Source: Hippasteria phrygiana (Eukaryota; Echinodermata; Asteroidea; Valvatida; Goniasteridae). Taken from it: 64,000 nt of DNA. Position 1 is the first letter of the stretch. Each line of letters begins with the position of its first letter. Both the position numbers and the translations under genes were made by a program. This document shows, one piece after another, positions 12,362 to 27,028 of this stretch. Under the pieces are notes generated by a model, which saw only the letters and a list, made by a program, of their open reading frames with translations, ran no database searches and was not told the DNA's origin. The stretch lies in NCBI GenBank assembly GCA_037893225.1, contig JAZGUH010000072.1, positions 124,001 through 188,000 of the forward strand, read 5' to 3'.

Positions 12362-14718
12362 AAATTCCCTGGGGTATGGACTTGCTTTACTCATTCATAA
12401 TTGCATGAAATATCAACCAAATTCAGTAATTTTGACATGTATGGATAGCTTAGATCTGGCGCTACATGTTGCAATTATCGGCGGCTTCTTAGAGTTAAAA
12501 CTTGTGGAGAAAATTCAAACCTCGCAATGTTTATTTTCTTTCCGGCCAACATCTGTGTGCATATTACCTTCTATTTATTGCTCCATGCCTGTCAAATTCC
12601 CTGGGGTATGACTTGCTTTACTCATTCATAATTGCATGAAATATCAACCAAATTCAGTAATTTTGACATGTATGGATAGCTTAGATCTGGCGCTACATGT
12701 TGCAATTATCGGCGGCTTCTTAGAGTTAAAACTTGTGGAGAAAATTCAAACCTCGCAATGTTTATTTTCTTTCCGGCCAACATCTGTGTACATGTTACCG
12801 TCTATTTATTGCTCCGTGCATGTCAAATTCCCTGGGGTATGGACTTGCTTTACTCATTCATAATTGCATGAAATATCAACCAAATTCAGTAATTTTGACA
12901 TGTACGGATAGCTTAGATCTGGCGCTACATGTTACAATTATCGGCGGCTTCTTAGAGTTAATACTTGTGGAGAAAATTCAAACCTCGCAATGTTTATTTT
13001 CTTCCCGGCCACCATCTGTGTGCAGATTACCTTTTATTTATTGCTCCATGCCTGTCAAATTCCCTGGGGTATGGACTTGCTTTACTCATTCATAATTTCA
13101 TGAAATATCAACCAAATTCAGTAATTTTGACATGTATGGATAGCTTAGATCTGGCGCTACATGTTGCAATTATCGGCGGCTTCTTAGAGTTAAAACTTGT
13201 GGAGAAAATTCAAACCTCGCAATGTTTATTTTCTTTCCGGCCAACATCTGTGTGCATATTACCTTCTATTTATTGCTCCATGCCTGTCAAATTCCCTGGG
13301 GTATGACTTGCTTTACTCATTCATAATTGCATGAAATATCAACCAAATTCAGTAATTTTGACATGTATGGATAGCTTAGATCTGGCGCTACATGTTGCAA
13401 TTATCGGCGGCTTCTTAGAGTTAACACTTGTGGAGAAAATTCAAACCTCGCAATGTTTATTTTCTTCCCGGCCACCATCTGTGTGCAGATTACCTCTTAT
13501 TTATTGCTCCATGCCTGTCAAATTCCCTGGGGTATGGACTTGCTTTACTCATTCATAATTGCATGAAATATCAACCAAATTCAGTAATTTTGACATGTAT
13601 GGATAGCTTAGATCTGGCGCTACATGTTGCAATTATCGGCGGCTTCTTAGAGTTAAAACTTGTGGAGAAAATTCAAACCTCGCAATGTTTATTTTCTTTC
13701 CGGCCAACATCTGTGTGCATATTACCTTCTATTTATTGCTCCATGCCTGTCAAATTCCCTGGGGTATGACTTGCTTTACTCATTCATAATTGCATGAAAT
13801 ATCAACCAAATTCAGTAATTTTGACATGTATGGATAGCTTAGATCTGGCGCTACATGTTGCAATTATCGGCGGCTTCTTAGAGTTAAAACTTGTGGAGAA
13901 AATTCAAACCTCGCAATGTTTATTTTCTTTCCGGCCAACATCTGTGTACATGTTACCGTCTATTTATTGCTCCGTGCATGTCAAATTCCCTGGGGTATGG
14001 ACTTGCTTTACTCATTCATAATTGCATGAAATATCAACCAAATTCAGTAATTTTGACATGTACGGATAGCTTAGATCTGGCGCTACATGTTACAATTATC
14101 GGCGGCTTCTTAGAGTTAATACTTGTGGAGAAAATTCAAACCTCGCAATGTTTATTTTCTTCCCGGCCACCATCTGTGTGCAGATTACCTTTTATTTATT
14201 GCTCCATGCCTGTCAAATTCCCTGGGGTATGGACTTGCTTTACTCATTCATAATTTCATGAAATATCAACCAAATTCAGTAATTTTGACATGTATGGATA
14301 GCTTAGATCTGGCGCTACATGTTGCAATTATCGGCGGCTTCTTAGAGTTAAAACTTGTGGAGAAAATTCAAACCTCGCAATGTTTATTTTCTTTCCGGCC
14401 AACATCTGTGTGCATATTACCTTCTATTTATTGCTCCATGCCTGTCAAATTCCCTGGGGTATGACTTGCTTTACTCATTCATAATTGCATGAAATATCAA
14501 CCAAATTCAGTAATTTTGACATGTATGGATAGCTTAGATCTGGCGCTACATGTTGCAATTATCGGCGGCTTCTTAGAGTTAACACTTGTGGAGAAAATTC
14601 AAACCTCGCAATGTTTATTTTCTTCCCGGCCACCATCTGTGTGCAGATTACCTCTTATTTATTGCTCCATGCCTGTCAAATTCCCTGGGGTATGGACTTG
14701 CTTTACTCATTCATAATT
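12362..14718. repeat. Higher-order repeat, 1,158-bp period (5 units), about 2 copies
   Basis: Units A, B, C1, A, C2 starting at 12405, 12636, 12868, 13100 and 13331 recur at 13563, 13794, 14026, 14258 and 14489. The copies stop matching at the last bases of the second C2 unit, where AATTTCATG replaces AATTGCATG (14719 versus 13561). Confidence 0.82.
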
Positions 14719-16340
14719 TCATGAAATATCAACCAAATTCAGTAATTTTGACATGTATGGATAGCTTAGATCTGGCGCTACATGTTGCAATTATCGGCGG
14801 CTTCTTAGAGTTAAAACTTGTGGAGAAAATTCAAACCTCGCAATGTTTATTTTCTTTCCGGCCAACATCTGTGTGCATATTACCTTCTATTTATTGCTCC
14901 ATGCCTGTCAAATTCCCTGGGGTATGACTTGCTTTACTCATTCATAATTGCATGAAATATCAACCAAATTCAGTAATTTTGACATGTATGGATAGCTTAG
15001 ATCTGGCGCTACATGTTGCAATTATCGGCGGCTTCTTAGAGTTAACACTTGTGGAGAAAATTCAAACCTCGCAATGTTTATTTTCTTCCCGGCCACCATC
15101 TGTGTGCAGATTACCTCTTATTTATTGCTCCATGCCTGTCAAATTCCCTGGGGTATGGACTTGCTTTACTCATTCATAATTGCATGAAATATCAACCAAA
15201 TTCAGTAATTTTGACATGTATGGATAGCTTAGATCTGGCGCTACATGTTGCAATTATCGGCGGCTTCTTAGAGTTAAAACTTGTGGAGAAAATTCAAACC
15301 TCGCAATGTTTATTTTCTTTCCGGCCAACATCTGTGTGCATATTACCTTCTATTTATTGCTCCATGCCTGTCAAATTCCCTGGGGTATGACTTGTTTTAC
15401 TCATTCATAATTGCATGAAATATCAACCAAATTCAGTAATTTTGACATGTATGGATAGCTTAGATCTGGCGCTACATGTTACAATTATCGGCGGCTTCTT
15501 AGAGTTAATACTTGTGGAGAAAATTCAAACCTCGCAATGTTTATTTTCTTCCCGGCCACCATCTGTGTGCAGATTACCTTTTATTTATTGCTCCATGCCT
15601 GTCAAATTCCCTGGGGTATGGACTTGCTTTACTCATTCATAATTGCATGAAATATCAACCAAATTCAGTAATTTTGACATGTATGGATAGCTTAGATCTG
15701 GCGCTACATGTTGCAATTATCGGCGGCTTCTTAGAGTTAAAACTTGTGGAGAAAATTCAAACCTCGCAATGTTTATTTTCTTCCCGGCCACCATCTGTGT
15801 GCATATTACCTTCTATTTATTGCTCCATGCCTGTCAAATTCCCTGGGGTATGACTTGCTTTACTCATTCATAATTGCATGAAATATCAACCAAATTCAGT
15901 AATTTTGACATGTATGGATAGCTTAGATCTGGCGCTACATGTTGCAATTATCGGCGGCTTCTTAGAGTTAACACTTGTGGAGAAAATTCAAACCTCGCAA
16001 TGTTTATTTTCTTCCCGGCCACCATCTGTGTGCAGATTACCTCTTATTTATTGCTCCATGCCTGTCAAATTCCCTGGGGTATGGACTTGCTTTACTCATT
16101 CATAATTGCATGAAATATCAACCAAATTCAGTAATTTTGACATGTATGGATAGCTTAGATCTGGCGCTACATGTTGCAATTATCGGCGGCTTCTTAGAGT
16201 TAAAACTTGTGGAGAAAATTCAAACCTCGCAATGTTTATTTTCTTTCCGGCCAACATCTGTGTGCATATTACCTTCTATTTATTGCTCCATGCCTGTCAA
16301 ATTCCCTGGGGTATGACTTGCTTTACTCATTCATAATTGC
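14258..16340. repeat. Dimer-dominated stretch, A-C pairs (463 bp), no B unit
   Basis: Nine consecutive units alternate A, C2, A, C2, A, C1-like, A-like, C2, A, with 463-bp spacing between the short units. The A-like unit at 15647 has TTCCCGGCCACC followed by the A tail, so it is a C-A mosaic. B units reappear at 16341. Short units make up close to half of the units between 12.6 and 24.4 kb, against about one third overall. Confidence 0.82.
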
Positions 16341-19100
16341 ATGAAATATCAACCAAATTCAGTAATTTTGACATGTATGGATAGCTTAGATCTGGCGCTA
16401 CATGTTGCAATTATCGGCGGCTTCTTAGAGTTAAAACTTGTGGAGAAAATTCAAACCTCGCAATGTTTATTTTCTTTCCGGCCAACATCTGTGTACATGT
16501 TACCGTCTATTTATTGCTCCGTGCATGTCAAATTCCCTGGGGTATGGACTTGCTTTACTCATTCATAATTGCATGAAATATCAACCAAATTCAGTAATTT
16601 TGACATGTACGGATAGCTTAGATCTGGCGCTACATGTTACAATTATCGGCGGCTTCTTAGAGTTAATACTTGTGGAGAAAATTCAAACCTCGCAATGTTT
16701 ATTTTCTTCCCGGCCACCATCTGTGTGCAGATTACCTTTTATTTATTGCTCCATGCCTGTCAAATTCCCTGGGGTATGGACTTGCTTTACTCATTCATAA
16801 TTTCATGAAATATCAACCAAATTCAGTAATTTTGACATGTATGGATAGCTTAGATCTGGCGCTACATGTTGCAATTATCGGCGGCTTCTTAGAGTTAAAA
16901 CTTGTGGAGAAAATTCAAACCTCGCAATGTTTATTTTCTTTCCGGCCAACATCTGTGTGCATATTACCTTCTATTTATTGCTCCATGCCTGTCAAATTCC
17001 CTGGGGTATGACTTGCTTTACTCATTCATAATTGCATGAAATATCAACCAAATTCAGTAATTTTGACATGTATGGATAGCTTAGATCTGGCGCTACATGT
17101 TGCAATTATCGGCGGCTTCTTAGAGTTAACACTTGTGGAGAAAATTCAAACCTCGCAATGTTTATTTTCTTCCCGGCCACCATCTGTGTGCAGATTACCT
17201 CTTATTTATTGCTCCATGCCTGTCAAATTCCCTGGGGTATGGACTTGCTTTACTCATTCATAATTGCATGAAATATCAACCAAATTCAGTAATTTTGACA
17301 TGTATGGATAGCTTAGATCTGGCGCTACATGTTGCAATTATCGGCGGCTTCTTAGAGTTAAAACTTGTGGAGAAAATTCAAACCTCGCAATGTTTATTTT
17401 CTTTCCGGCCAACATCTGTGTGCATATTACCTTCTATTTATTGCTCCATGCCTGTCAAATTCCCTGGGGTATGACTTGTTTTACTCATTCATAATTGCAT
17501 GAAATATCAACCAAATTCAGTAATTTTGACATGTATGGATAGCTTAGATCTGGCGCTACATGTTACAATTATCGGCGGCTTCTTAGAGTTAATACTTGTG
17601 GAGAAAATTCAAACCTCGCAATGTTTATTTTCTTCCCGGCCACCATCTGTGTGCAGATTACCTTTTATTTATTGCTCCATGCCTGTCAAATTCCCTGGGG
17701 TATGGACTTGCTTTACTCATTCATAATTGCATGAAATATCAACCAAATTCACTAATTTTGACATGTATGGATAGCTTAGATCTGGCGCTACATGTTGCAA
17801 TTATCGGCGGCTTCTTAGAGTTAAAACTTGTGGAGAAAATTCAAACCTCGCAATGTTTATTTTCTTCCCGGCCACCATCTGTGTGCATATTACCTTCTAT
17901 TTATTGCTCCATGCATGTCAAATTCCCTGGGGTATGACTTGCTTTACTCATTCATAATTGCATGAAATATCAACCAAATTCAGTAATTTTGACATGTATG
18001 GATAGCTTAGATCTGGCGCTACATGTTGCAATTATCGGCGGCTTCTTAGAGTTAACACTTGTGGAGAAAATTCAAACCTCGCAATGTTTATTTTCTTCCC
18101 GGCCACCATCTGTGTGCAGATTACCTCTTATTTATTGCTCCATGCCTGTCAAATTCCCTGGGGTATGGACTTGCTTTACTCATTCATAATTGCATGAAAT
18201 ATCAACCAAATTCAGTAATTTTGACATGTATGGATAGCTTAGATCTGGCGCTACATGTTGCAATTATCGGCGGCTTCTTAGAGTTAAAACTTGTGGAGAA
18301 AATTCAAACCTCGCAATGTTTATTTTCTTTCCGGCCAACATCTGTGTGCATATTACCTTCTATTTATTGCTCCATGCCTGTCAAATTCCCTGGGGTATGA
18401 CTTGCTTTACTCATTCATAATTGCATGAAATATCAACCAAATTCAGTAATTTTGACATGTATGGATAGCTTAGATCTGGCGCTACATGTTGCAATTATCG
18501 GCGGCTTCTTAGAGTTAAAACTTGTGGAGAAAATTCAAACCTCGCAATGTTTATTTTCTTTCCGGCCAACATCTGTGTACATGTTACCGTCTATTTATTG
18601 CTCCGTGCATGTCAAATTCCCTGGGGTATGGACTTGCTTTACTCATTCATAATTGCATGAAATATCAACCAAATTCAGTAATTTTGACATGTACGGATAG
18701 CTTAGATCTGGCGCTACATGTTACAATTATCGGCGGCTTCTTAGAGTTAATACTTGTGGAGAAAATTCAAACCTCGCAATGTTTATTTTCTTCCCGGCCA
18801 CCATCTGTGTGCAGATTACCTTTTATTTATTGCTCCATGCCTGTCAAATTCCCTGGGGTATGGACTTGCTTTACTCATTCATAATTTCATGAAATATCAA
18901 CCAAATTCAGTAATTTTGACATGTATGGATAGCTTAGATCTGGCGCTACATGTTGCAATTATCGGCGGCTTCTTAGAGTTAAAACTTGTGGAGAAAATTC
19001 AAACCTCGCAATGTTTATTTTCTTTCCGGCCAACATCTGTGTGCATATTACCTTCTATTTATTGCTCCATGCCTGTCAAATTCCCTGGGGTATGACTTGT
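14655..19100. repeat. Higher-order repeat, 2,084-bp period (9 units), about 2 copies
   Basis: Bases 14655-17016 match 16739-19100 apart from a few one-off changes, such as G to C at 17752 and CCATGCATGTC in place of CCATGCCTGTC in the unit at 17731. Matching unit starts include 15415/17499, 15878/17962, 16341/18425 and 16573/18657. A 1,621-bp offset then links 17499 onward to 19120 onward, so the duplications overlap. Confidence 0.8.
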
Positions 19101-20258
19101 TTTACTCATTCATAATTGCATGAAATATCAACCAAATTCAGTAATTTTGACATGTATGGATAGCTTAGATCTGGCGCTACATGTTACAATTATCGGCGGC
19201 TTCTTAGAGTTAATACTTGTGGAGAAAATTCAAACCTCGCAATGTTTATTTTCTTCCCGGCCACCATCTGTGTGCAGATTACCTTTTATTTATTGCTCCA
19301 TGCCTGTCAAATTCCCTGGGGTATGGACTTGCTTTACTCATTCATAATTGCATGAAATATCAACCAAATTCAGTAATTTTGACATGTATGGATAGCTTAG
19401 ATCTGGCGCTACATGTTGCAATTATCGGCGGCTTCTTAGAGTTAAAACTTGTGGAGAAAATTCAAACCTCGCAATGTTTATTTTCTTCCCGGCCACCATC
19501 TGTGTGCATATTACCTTCTATTTATTGCTCCATGCATGTCAAATTCCCTGGGGTATGACTTGCTTTACTCATTCATAATTGCATGAAATATCAACCAAAT
19601 TCAGTAATTTTGACATGTATGGATAGCTTAGATCTGGCGCTACATGTTGCAATTATCGGCGGCTTCTTAGAGTTAACACTTGTGGAGAAAATTCAAACCT
19701 CGCAATGTTTATTTTCTTCCCGGCCACCATCTGTGTGCAGATTACCTCTTATTTATTGCTCCATGCCTGTCAAATTCCCTGGGGTATGGACTTGCTTTAC
19801 TCATTCATAATTGCATGAAATATCAACCAAATTCAGTAATTTTGACATGTATGGATAGCTTAGATCTGGCGCTACATGTTGCAATTATCGGCGGCTTCTT
19901 AGAGTTAAAACTTGTGGAGAAAATTCAAACCTCGCAATGTTTATTTTCTTTCCGGCCAACATCTGTGTGCATATTACCTTCTATTTATTGCTCCATGCCT
20001 GTCAAATTCCCTGGGGTATGACTTGCTTTACTCATTCATAATTGCATGAAATATCAACCAAATTCAGTAATTTTGACATGTATGGATAGCTTAGATCTGG
20101 CGCTACATGTTGCAATTATCGGCGGCTTCTTAGAGTTAAAACTTGTGGAGAAAATTCAAACCTCGCAATGTTTATTTTCTTTCCGGCCAACATCTGTGTA
20201 CATGTTACCGTCTATTTATTGCTCCGTGCATGTCAAATTCCCTGGGGTATGGACTTGC

Positions 20259-21760
20259 TTTACTCATTCATAATTGCATGAAATATCAACCAAATTCAGT
20301 AATTTTGACATGTATGGATAGCTTAGATCTGGCGCTACATGTTACAATTATCGGCGGCTTCTTAGAGTTAATACCTGTGGAGAAAATTCAAACCTCGCAA
20401 TGTTTATTTTCTTCCCGGCCACCATCTGTGTGCAGATTACCTTTTATTTATTGCTCCATGCCTGTCAAATTCCCTGGGGTATGGACTTGCTTTACTCATT
20501 CATAATTGCATGAAATATCAACCAAATTCAGTAATTTTGACATGTATGGATAGCTTAGATCTGGCGCTACATGTTGCAATTATCGGCGGCTTCTTAGAGT
20601 TAAAACTTGTGGAGAAAATTCAAACCTCGCAATGTTTATTTTCTTCCCGGCCACCATCTGTGTGCATATTACCTTCTATTTATTGCTCCATGCCTGTCAA
20701 ATTCCCTGGGGTATGACTTGCTTTACTCATTCATAATTGCATGAAATATCAACCAAATTCAGTAATTTTGACATGTATGGATAGCTTAGATCTGGCGCTA
20801 CATGTTGCAATTATCGGCGGCTTCTTAGAGTTAAAACTTGTGGAGAAAATTCAAACCTCGCAATGTTTATTTTCTTTCCGGCCAACATCTGTGTACATGT
20901 TACCGTCTATTTATTGCTCCGTGCATGTCAAATTCCCTGGGGTATGGACTTGCTTTACTCATTCATAATTGCATGAAATATCAACCAAATTCAGTAATTT
21001 TGACATGTACGGATAGCTTAGATCTGGCGCTACATGTTACAATTATCGGCGGCTTCTTAGAGTTAATACTTGTGGAGAAAATTCAAACCTCGCAATGTTT
21101 ATTTTCTTTCCGGCCAACATCTGTGTGCATATTACCTTCTATTTATTGCTCCATGCCTGTCAAATTCCCTGGGGTATGACTTGCTTTACTCATTCATAAT
21201 TGCATGAAATATCAACCAAATTCAGTAATTTTGACATGTATGGATAGCTTAGATCTGGCGCTACATGTTGCAATTATCGGCGGCTTCTTAGAGTTAAAAC
21301 TTGTGGAGAAAATTCAAACCTCGCAATGTTTATTTTCTTTCCGGCCAACATCTGTGTACATGTTACCGTCTATTTATTGCTCCGTGCATGTCAAATTCCC
21401 TGGGGTATGGACTTGCTTTACTCATTCATAATTGCATGAAATATCAACCAAATTCAGTAATTTTGACATGTATGGATAGCTTAGATCTGGCGCTACATGT
21501 TGCAATTATCGGCGGCTTCTTAGAGTTAAAACTTGTGGAGAAAATTCAAACCTCGCAATGTTTACTTTCTTTCCGGCCAACATCTGTGTGCATATTACCT
21601 TCTATTTATTGCTCCATGCCTGTCAAATTCCCTGGGGTATGACTTGCTTTACTCATTCATAATTGCATGAAATATCAACCAAATTCAGTAATTTTGACAT
21701 GTATGGATAGCTTAGATCTGGCGCTACATGTTGCAATTATCGGCGGCTTCTTAGAGTTAA
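20259..21760. repeat. 1.5-kb block duplicated at 23037-24538 (offset 2,778 bp)
   Basis: Both copies contain a C1-like unit with TTAATACCTG (20278, 23056), a C-A mosaic (20510, 23288), a C1-A mosaic (20973, 23751) and an A unit with the rare TTTACTTTC (21436, 24214). The offset is 6 x 231 + 6 x 232. Such rare markers shared in order show direct copying. Confidence 0.84.
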
Positions 21761-24413
21761 CACTTGTGGAGAAAATTCAAACCTCGCAATGTTTATTTTC
21801 TTCCCGGCCACCATCTGTGTGCAGATTACCTCTTATTTATTGCTCCATGCCTGTCAAATTCCCTGGGGTATGGACTTGCTTTACTCATTCATAATTGCAT
21901 GAAATATCAACCAAATTCAGTAATTTTGACATGTATGGATAGCTTAGATCTGGCGATACATGTTGCAATTATCGGCGGCTTCTTAGAGTTAAAACTTGTG
22001 GAGAAAATTCAAACCTCGCAATGTTTATTTTCTTTCCGGCCAACATCTGTGTGCATATTACCTTCTATTTATTGCTCCATGCCTGTCAAATTCCCTGGGG
22101 TATGACTTGCTTTACTCATTCATAATTGCATGAAATATCAACCAAATTCAGTAATTTTGACATGTATGGATAGCTTAGATCTGGCGCTACATGTTGCAAT
22201 TATCGGCGGCTTCTTAGAGTTAAAACTTGTGGAGAAAATTCAAACCTCGCAATGTTTATTTTCTTTCCGGCCAACATCTGTGTACATGTTACCGTCTATT
22301 TATTGCTCCGTGCATGTCAAATTCCCTGGGGTATGGACTTGCTTTACTCATTCATAATTTCATGAAATATCAACCAAATTCAGTAATTTTGACATGTATG
22401 GATAGCTTAGATCTGGCGCTACATGTTGCAATTATCGGCGGCTTCTTAGAGTTAAAACTTGTGGAGAAAATTCAAACCTCGCAATGTTTATTTTCTTTCC
22501 GGCCAACATCTGTGTGCATATTACCTTCTATTTATTGCTCCATGCCTGTCAAATTCCCTGGGGTATGACTTGCTTTACTCATTCATAATTGCATGAAATA
22601 TCAACCAAATTCAGTAATTTTGACATGTATGGATAGCTTAGATCTGGCGCTACATGTTGCAATTATCGGCGGCTTCTTAGAGTTAACACTTGTGGAGAAA
22701 ATTCAAACCTCGCAATGTTTATTTTCTTCCCGGCCACCATCTGTGTGCAGATTACCTCTTATTTATTGCTCCATGCCTGTCAAATTCCCTGGGGTATGGA
22801 CTTGCTTTACTCATTCATAATTGCATGAAATATCAACCAAATTCAGTAATTTTGACATGTATGGATAGCTTAGATCTGGCGCTACATGTTGCAATTATCG
22901 GCGGCTTCTTAGAGTTAAAACTTGTGGAGAAAATTCAAACCTCGCAATGTTTATTTTCTTTCCGGCCAACATCTGTGTGCATATTACCTTCTATTTATTG
23001 CTCCATGCCTGTCAAATTCCCTGGGGTATGACTTGTTTTACTCATTCATAATTGCATGAAATATCAACCAAATTCAGTAATTTTGACATGTATGGATAGC
23101 TTAGATCTGGCGCTACATGTTACAATTATCGGCGGCTTCTTAGAGTTAATACCTGTGGAGAAAATTCAAACCTCGCAATGTTTATTTTCTTCCCGGCCAC
23201 CATCTGTGTGCAGATTACCTTTTATTTATTGCTCCATGCCTGTCAAATTCCCTGGGGTATGGACTTGCTTTACTCATTCATAATTGCATGAAATATCAAC
23301 CAAATTCAGTAATTTTGACATGTATGGATAGCTTAGATCTGGCGCTACATGTTGCAATTATCGGCGGCTTCTTAGAGTTAAAACTTGTGGAGAAAATTCA
23401 AACCTCGCAATGTTTATTTTCTTCCCGGCCACCATCTGTGTGCATATTACCTTCTATTTATTGCTCCATGCCTGTCAAATTCCCTGGGGTATGACTTGCT
23501 TTACTCATTCATAATTGCATGAAATATCAACCAAATTCAGTAATTTTGACATGTATGGATAGCTTAGATCTGGCGCTACATGTTGCAATTATCGGCGGCT
23601 TCTTAGAGTTAAAACTTGTGGAGAAAATTCAAACCTCGCAATGTTTATTTTCTTTCCGGCCAACATCTGTGTACATGTTACCGTCTATTTATTGCTCCGT
23701 GCATGTCAAATTCCCTGGGGTATGGACTTGCTTTACTCATTCATAATTGCATGAAATATCAACCAAATTCAGTAATTTTGACATGTACGGATAGCTTAGA
23801 TCTGGCGCTACATGTTACAATTATCGGCGGCTTCTTAGAGTTAATACTTGTGGAGAAAATTCAAACCTCGCAATGTTTATTTTCTTTCCGGCCAACATCT
23901 GTGTGCATATTACCTTCTATTTATTGCTCCATGCCTGTCAAATTCCCTGGGGTATGACTTGCTTTACTCATTCATAATTGCATGAAATATCAACCAAATT
24001 CAGTAATTTTGACATGTATGGATAGCTTAGATCTGGCGCTACATGTTGCAATTATCGGCGGCTTCTTAGAGTTAAAACTTGTGGAGAAAATTCAAACCTC
24101 GCAATGTTTATTTTCTTTCCGGCCAACATCTGTGTACATGTTACCGTCTATTTATTGCTCCGTGCATGTCAAATTCCCTGGGGTATGGACTTGCTTTACT
24201 CATTCATAATTGCATGAAATATCAACCAAATTCAGTAATTTTGACATGTATGGATAGCTTAGATCTGGCGCTACATGTTGCAATTATCGGCGGCTTCTTA
24301 GAGTTAAAACTTGTGGAGAAAATTCAAACCTCGCAATGTTTACTTTCTTTCCGGCCAACATCTGTGTGCATATTACCTTCTATTTATTGCTCCATGCCTG
24401 TCAAATTCCCTGG

Positions 24414-27028
24414 GGTATGACTTGCTTTACTCATTCATAATTGCATGAAATATCAACCAAATTCAGTAATTTTGACATGTATGGATAGCTTAGATCTGGC
24501 GCTACATGTTGCAATTATCGGCGGCTTCTTAGAGTTAAAACTTGTGGAGAAAATTCAAACCTCGCAATGTTTATTTTCTTTCCGGCCAACATCTGTGTGC
24601 ATATTACCTTCTATTTATTGCTCCATGCCTGTCAAATTCCCTGGGGTATGACTTGCTTTACTCATTCATAATTGCATGAAATATCAACCAAATTCAGTAA
24701 TTTTGACATGTATGGATAGCTTAGATCTGGCGCTACATGTTGCAATTATCGGCGGCTTCTTAGAGTTAAAACTTGTGGAGAAAATTCAAACCTCGCAATG
24801 TTTATTTTCTTTCCGGCCAACATCTGTGTGCATATTACCGTCTATTTATTGCTCCATGCATGTCAAATTCCCTGGGGTATGGACTTGCTTTACTCATTCA
24901 TAATTGCATGAAATATCAACCAAATTCAGTAATTTTGACATGTATGGATAGCTTAGATCTGGCGCTACATGTTGCAATTATCGGCGGCTTCTTAGAGTTA
25001 AAACTTGTGGAGAAAATTCAAACCTCGCAATGTTTATTTTCTTTCCGGCCAACATCTGTGTACATGTTACCGTCTATTTATTGCTCCATGCATGTCAAAT
25101 TCTCTGGGGTATGGACTTGCTTTACTCATTCATAATTGCATGAAATATCAACCAAATTCAGTAATTTTGACATGTATGGATAGCTTAGATCTGGCGCTAC
25201 ATGTTGCAATTATCGGCGGCTTCTTAGAGTTAAAACTTGTGGAGAAAATTCAAACCTCGCAATGTTTATTTTCTTTCCGGCCAACATCTGTGTGCATATT
25301 ACCTTCTATTTATTGCTCCATGCCTGTCAAATTCCCTGGGGTATGACTTGCTTTACTCATTCATAATTGCATGAAATATCAACCAAATTCAGTAATTTTG
25401 ACATGTACGGATAGCTTAGATCTGGCGCTACATGTTACAATTATCGGCGGCTTCTTAGAGTTAATACTTGTGGAGAAAATTCAAACCTCGCAATGTTTAT
25501 TTTCTTCCCGGCCACCATCTGTGTGCAGATTACCTTTTATTTATTGCTCCATGCCTGTCAAATTCCCTGGGGTATGGACTTGCTTTACTCATTCATAATT
25601 TCATGAAATATCAACCAAATTCAGTAATTTTGACATGTATGGATAGCTTAGATCTGGCGCTACATGTTGCAATTATCGGCGGCTTCTTAGAGTTAACACT
25701 TGTGGAGAAAATTCAAACCTCGCAATGTTTATTTTCTTCCCGGCCACCATCTGTGTGCAGATTACCTCTTATTTATTGCTCCATGCCTGTCAAATTCCCT
25801 GGGGTATGGACTTGCTTTACTCATTCATAATTGCATGAAATATCAACCAAATTCAGTAATTTTGACATGTATGGATAGCTTAGATCTGGCGCTACATGTT
25901 GCAATTATCGGCGGCTTCTTAGAGTTAAAACTTGTGGAGAAAATTCAAACCTCGCAATGTATATTTTCTTTCCGGCCAACATCTGTGTGCATATTACCTT
26001 CTATTTATTGCTCCATGCCTGTCAAATTTCCTGTGGTATGACTTGCTTTACTCATTCATAATTGCATGAAATATCAACCAAATTCAGTAATTTTGACATG
26101 TATGGATAGCTTAGATCTGGCGCTACATGTTGCAATTATCGGCGGCTTCTTAGAGTTAAAACTTGTGGAGAAAATTCAAACCTCGCAATGTTTATTTTCT
26201 TTCCGGCCAACATCTGTGTGCATATTACCTTCTATTTATTGCTCCATGCCTGTCAAATTCCCTGGGGTATGACTTGCTTTACTCATTCATAATTGCATGA
26301 AATATCAACCAAATTCAGTAATTTTGACATGTATGGATAGCTTAGATCTGGCGCTACATGTTGCAATTATCGGCGGCTTCTTAGAGTTAAAACTTGTGGA
26401 GAAAATTCAAACCTCGCAATGTTTATTTTCTTTCCGGCCAACATCTGTGTGCATATTACCGTCTATTTATTGCTCCATGCATGTCAAATTCCCTGGGGTA
26501 TGGACTTGCTTTACTCATTCATAATTGCATGAAATATCAACCAAATTCAGTAATTTTGACATGTATGGATAGCTTAGATCTGGCGCTACATGTTGCAATT
26601 ATCGGCGGCTTCTTAGAGTTAAAACTTGTGGAGAAAATTCAAACCTCGCAATGTTTATTTTCTTTCCGGCCAACATCTGTGTACATGTTACCGTCTATTT
26701 ATTGCTCCATGCATGTCAAATTCTCTGGGGTATGGACTTGCTTTACTCATTCATAATTGCATGAAATATCAACCAAATTCAGTAATTTTGACATGTATGG
26801 ATAGCTTAGATCTGGCGCTACATGTTGCAATTATCGGCGGCTTCTTAGAGTTAAAACTTGTGGAGAAAATTCAAACCTCGCAATGTTTATTTTCTTTCCG
26901 GCCAACATCTGTGTGCATATTACCTTCTATTTATTGCTCCATGCCTGTCAAATTCCCTGGGGTATGACTTGCTTTACTCATTCATAATTGCATGAAATAT
27001 CAACCAAATTCAGTAATTTTGACATGTA
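24414..27028. repeat. Higher-order repeat, 1,621-bp period (7 units), with two short-type units in succession
   Basis: Bases 24414-25407 match 26035-27028. The copied module is A (231 bp), an A/B mosaic with GTGCATATTACCGTCT (24676, 26297), a B unit with TTCTCTGG (24908, 26529) and A. The A units at 24445 and 26066 each follow directly on another 231-bp unit, giving a 231-bp interval between short ends. The same module start recurs at 34177, 37420 and 54100, and in reduced form at 45528. Confidence 0.83.
25391..26855. repeat. 1.47-kb block duplicated at 36745-38209 (offset 11,354 bp)
   Basis: The block spans C1, C2, variant A (TGTGGT), A, the A/B mosaic, B with TTCTCTGG and the start of the next unit. 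The limits are the C/T difference at 25390/36744 and the A/C difference at 26855/38209. I saw no internal difference. Confidence 0.8.
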
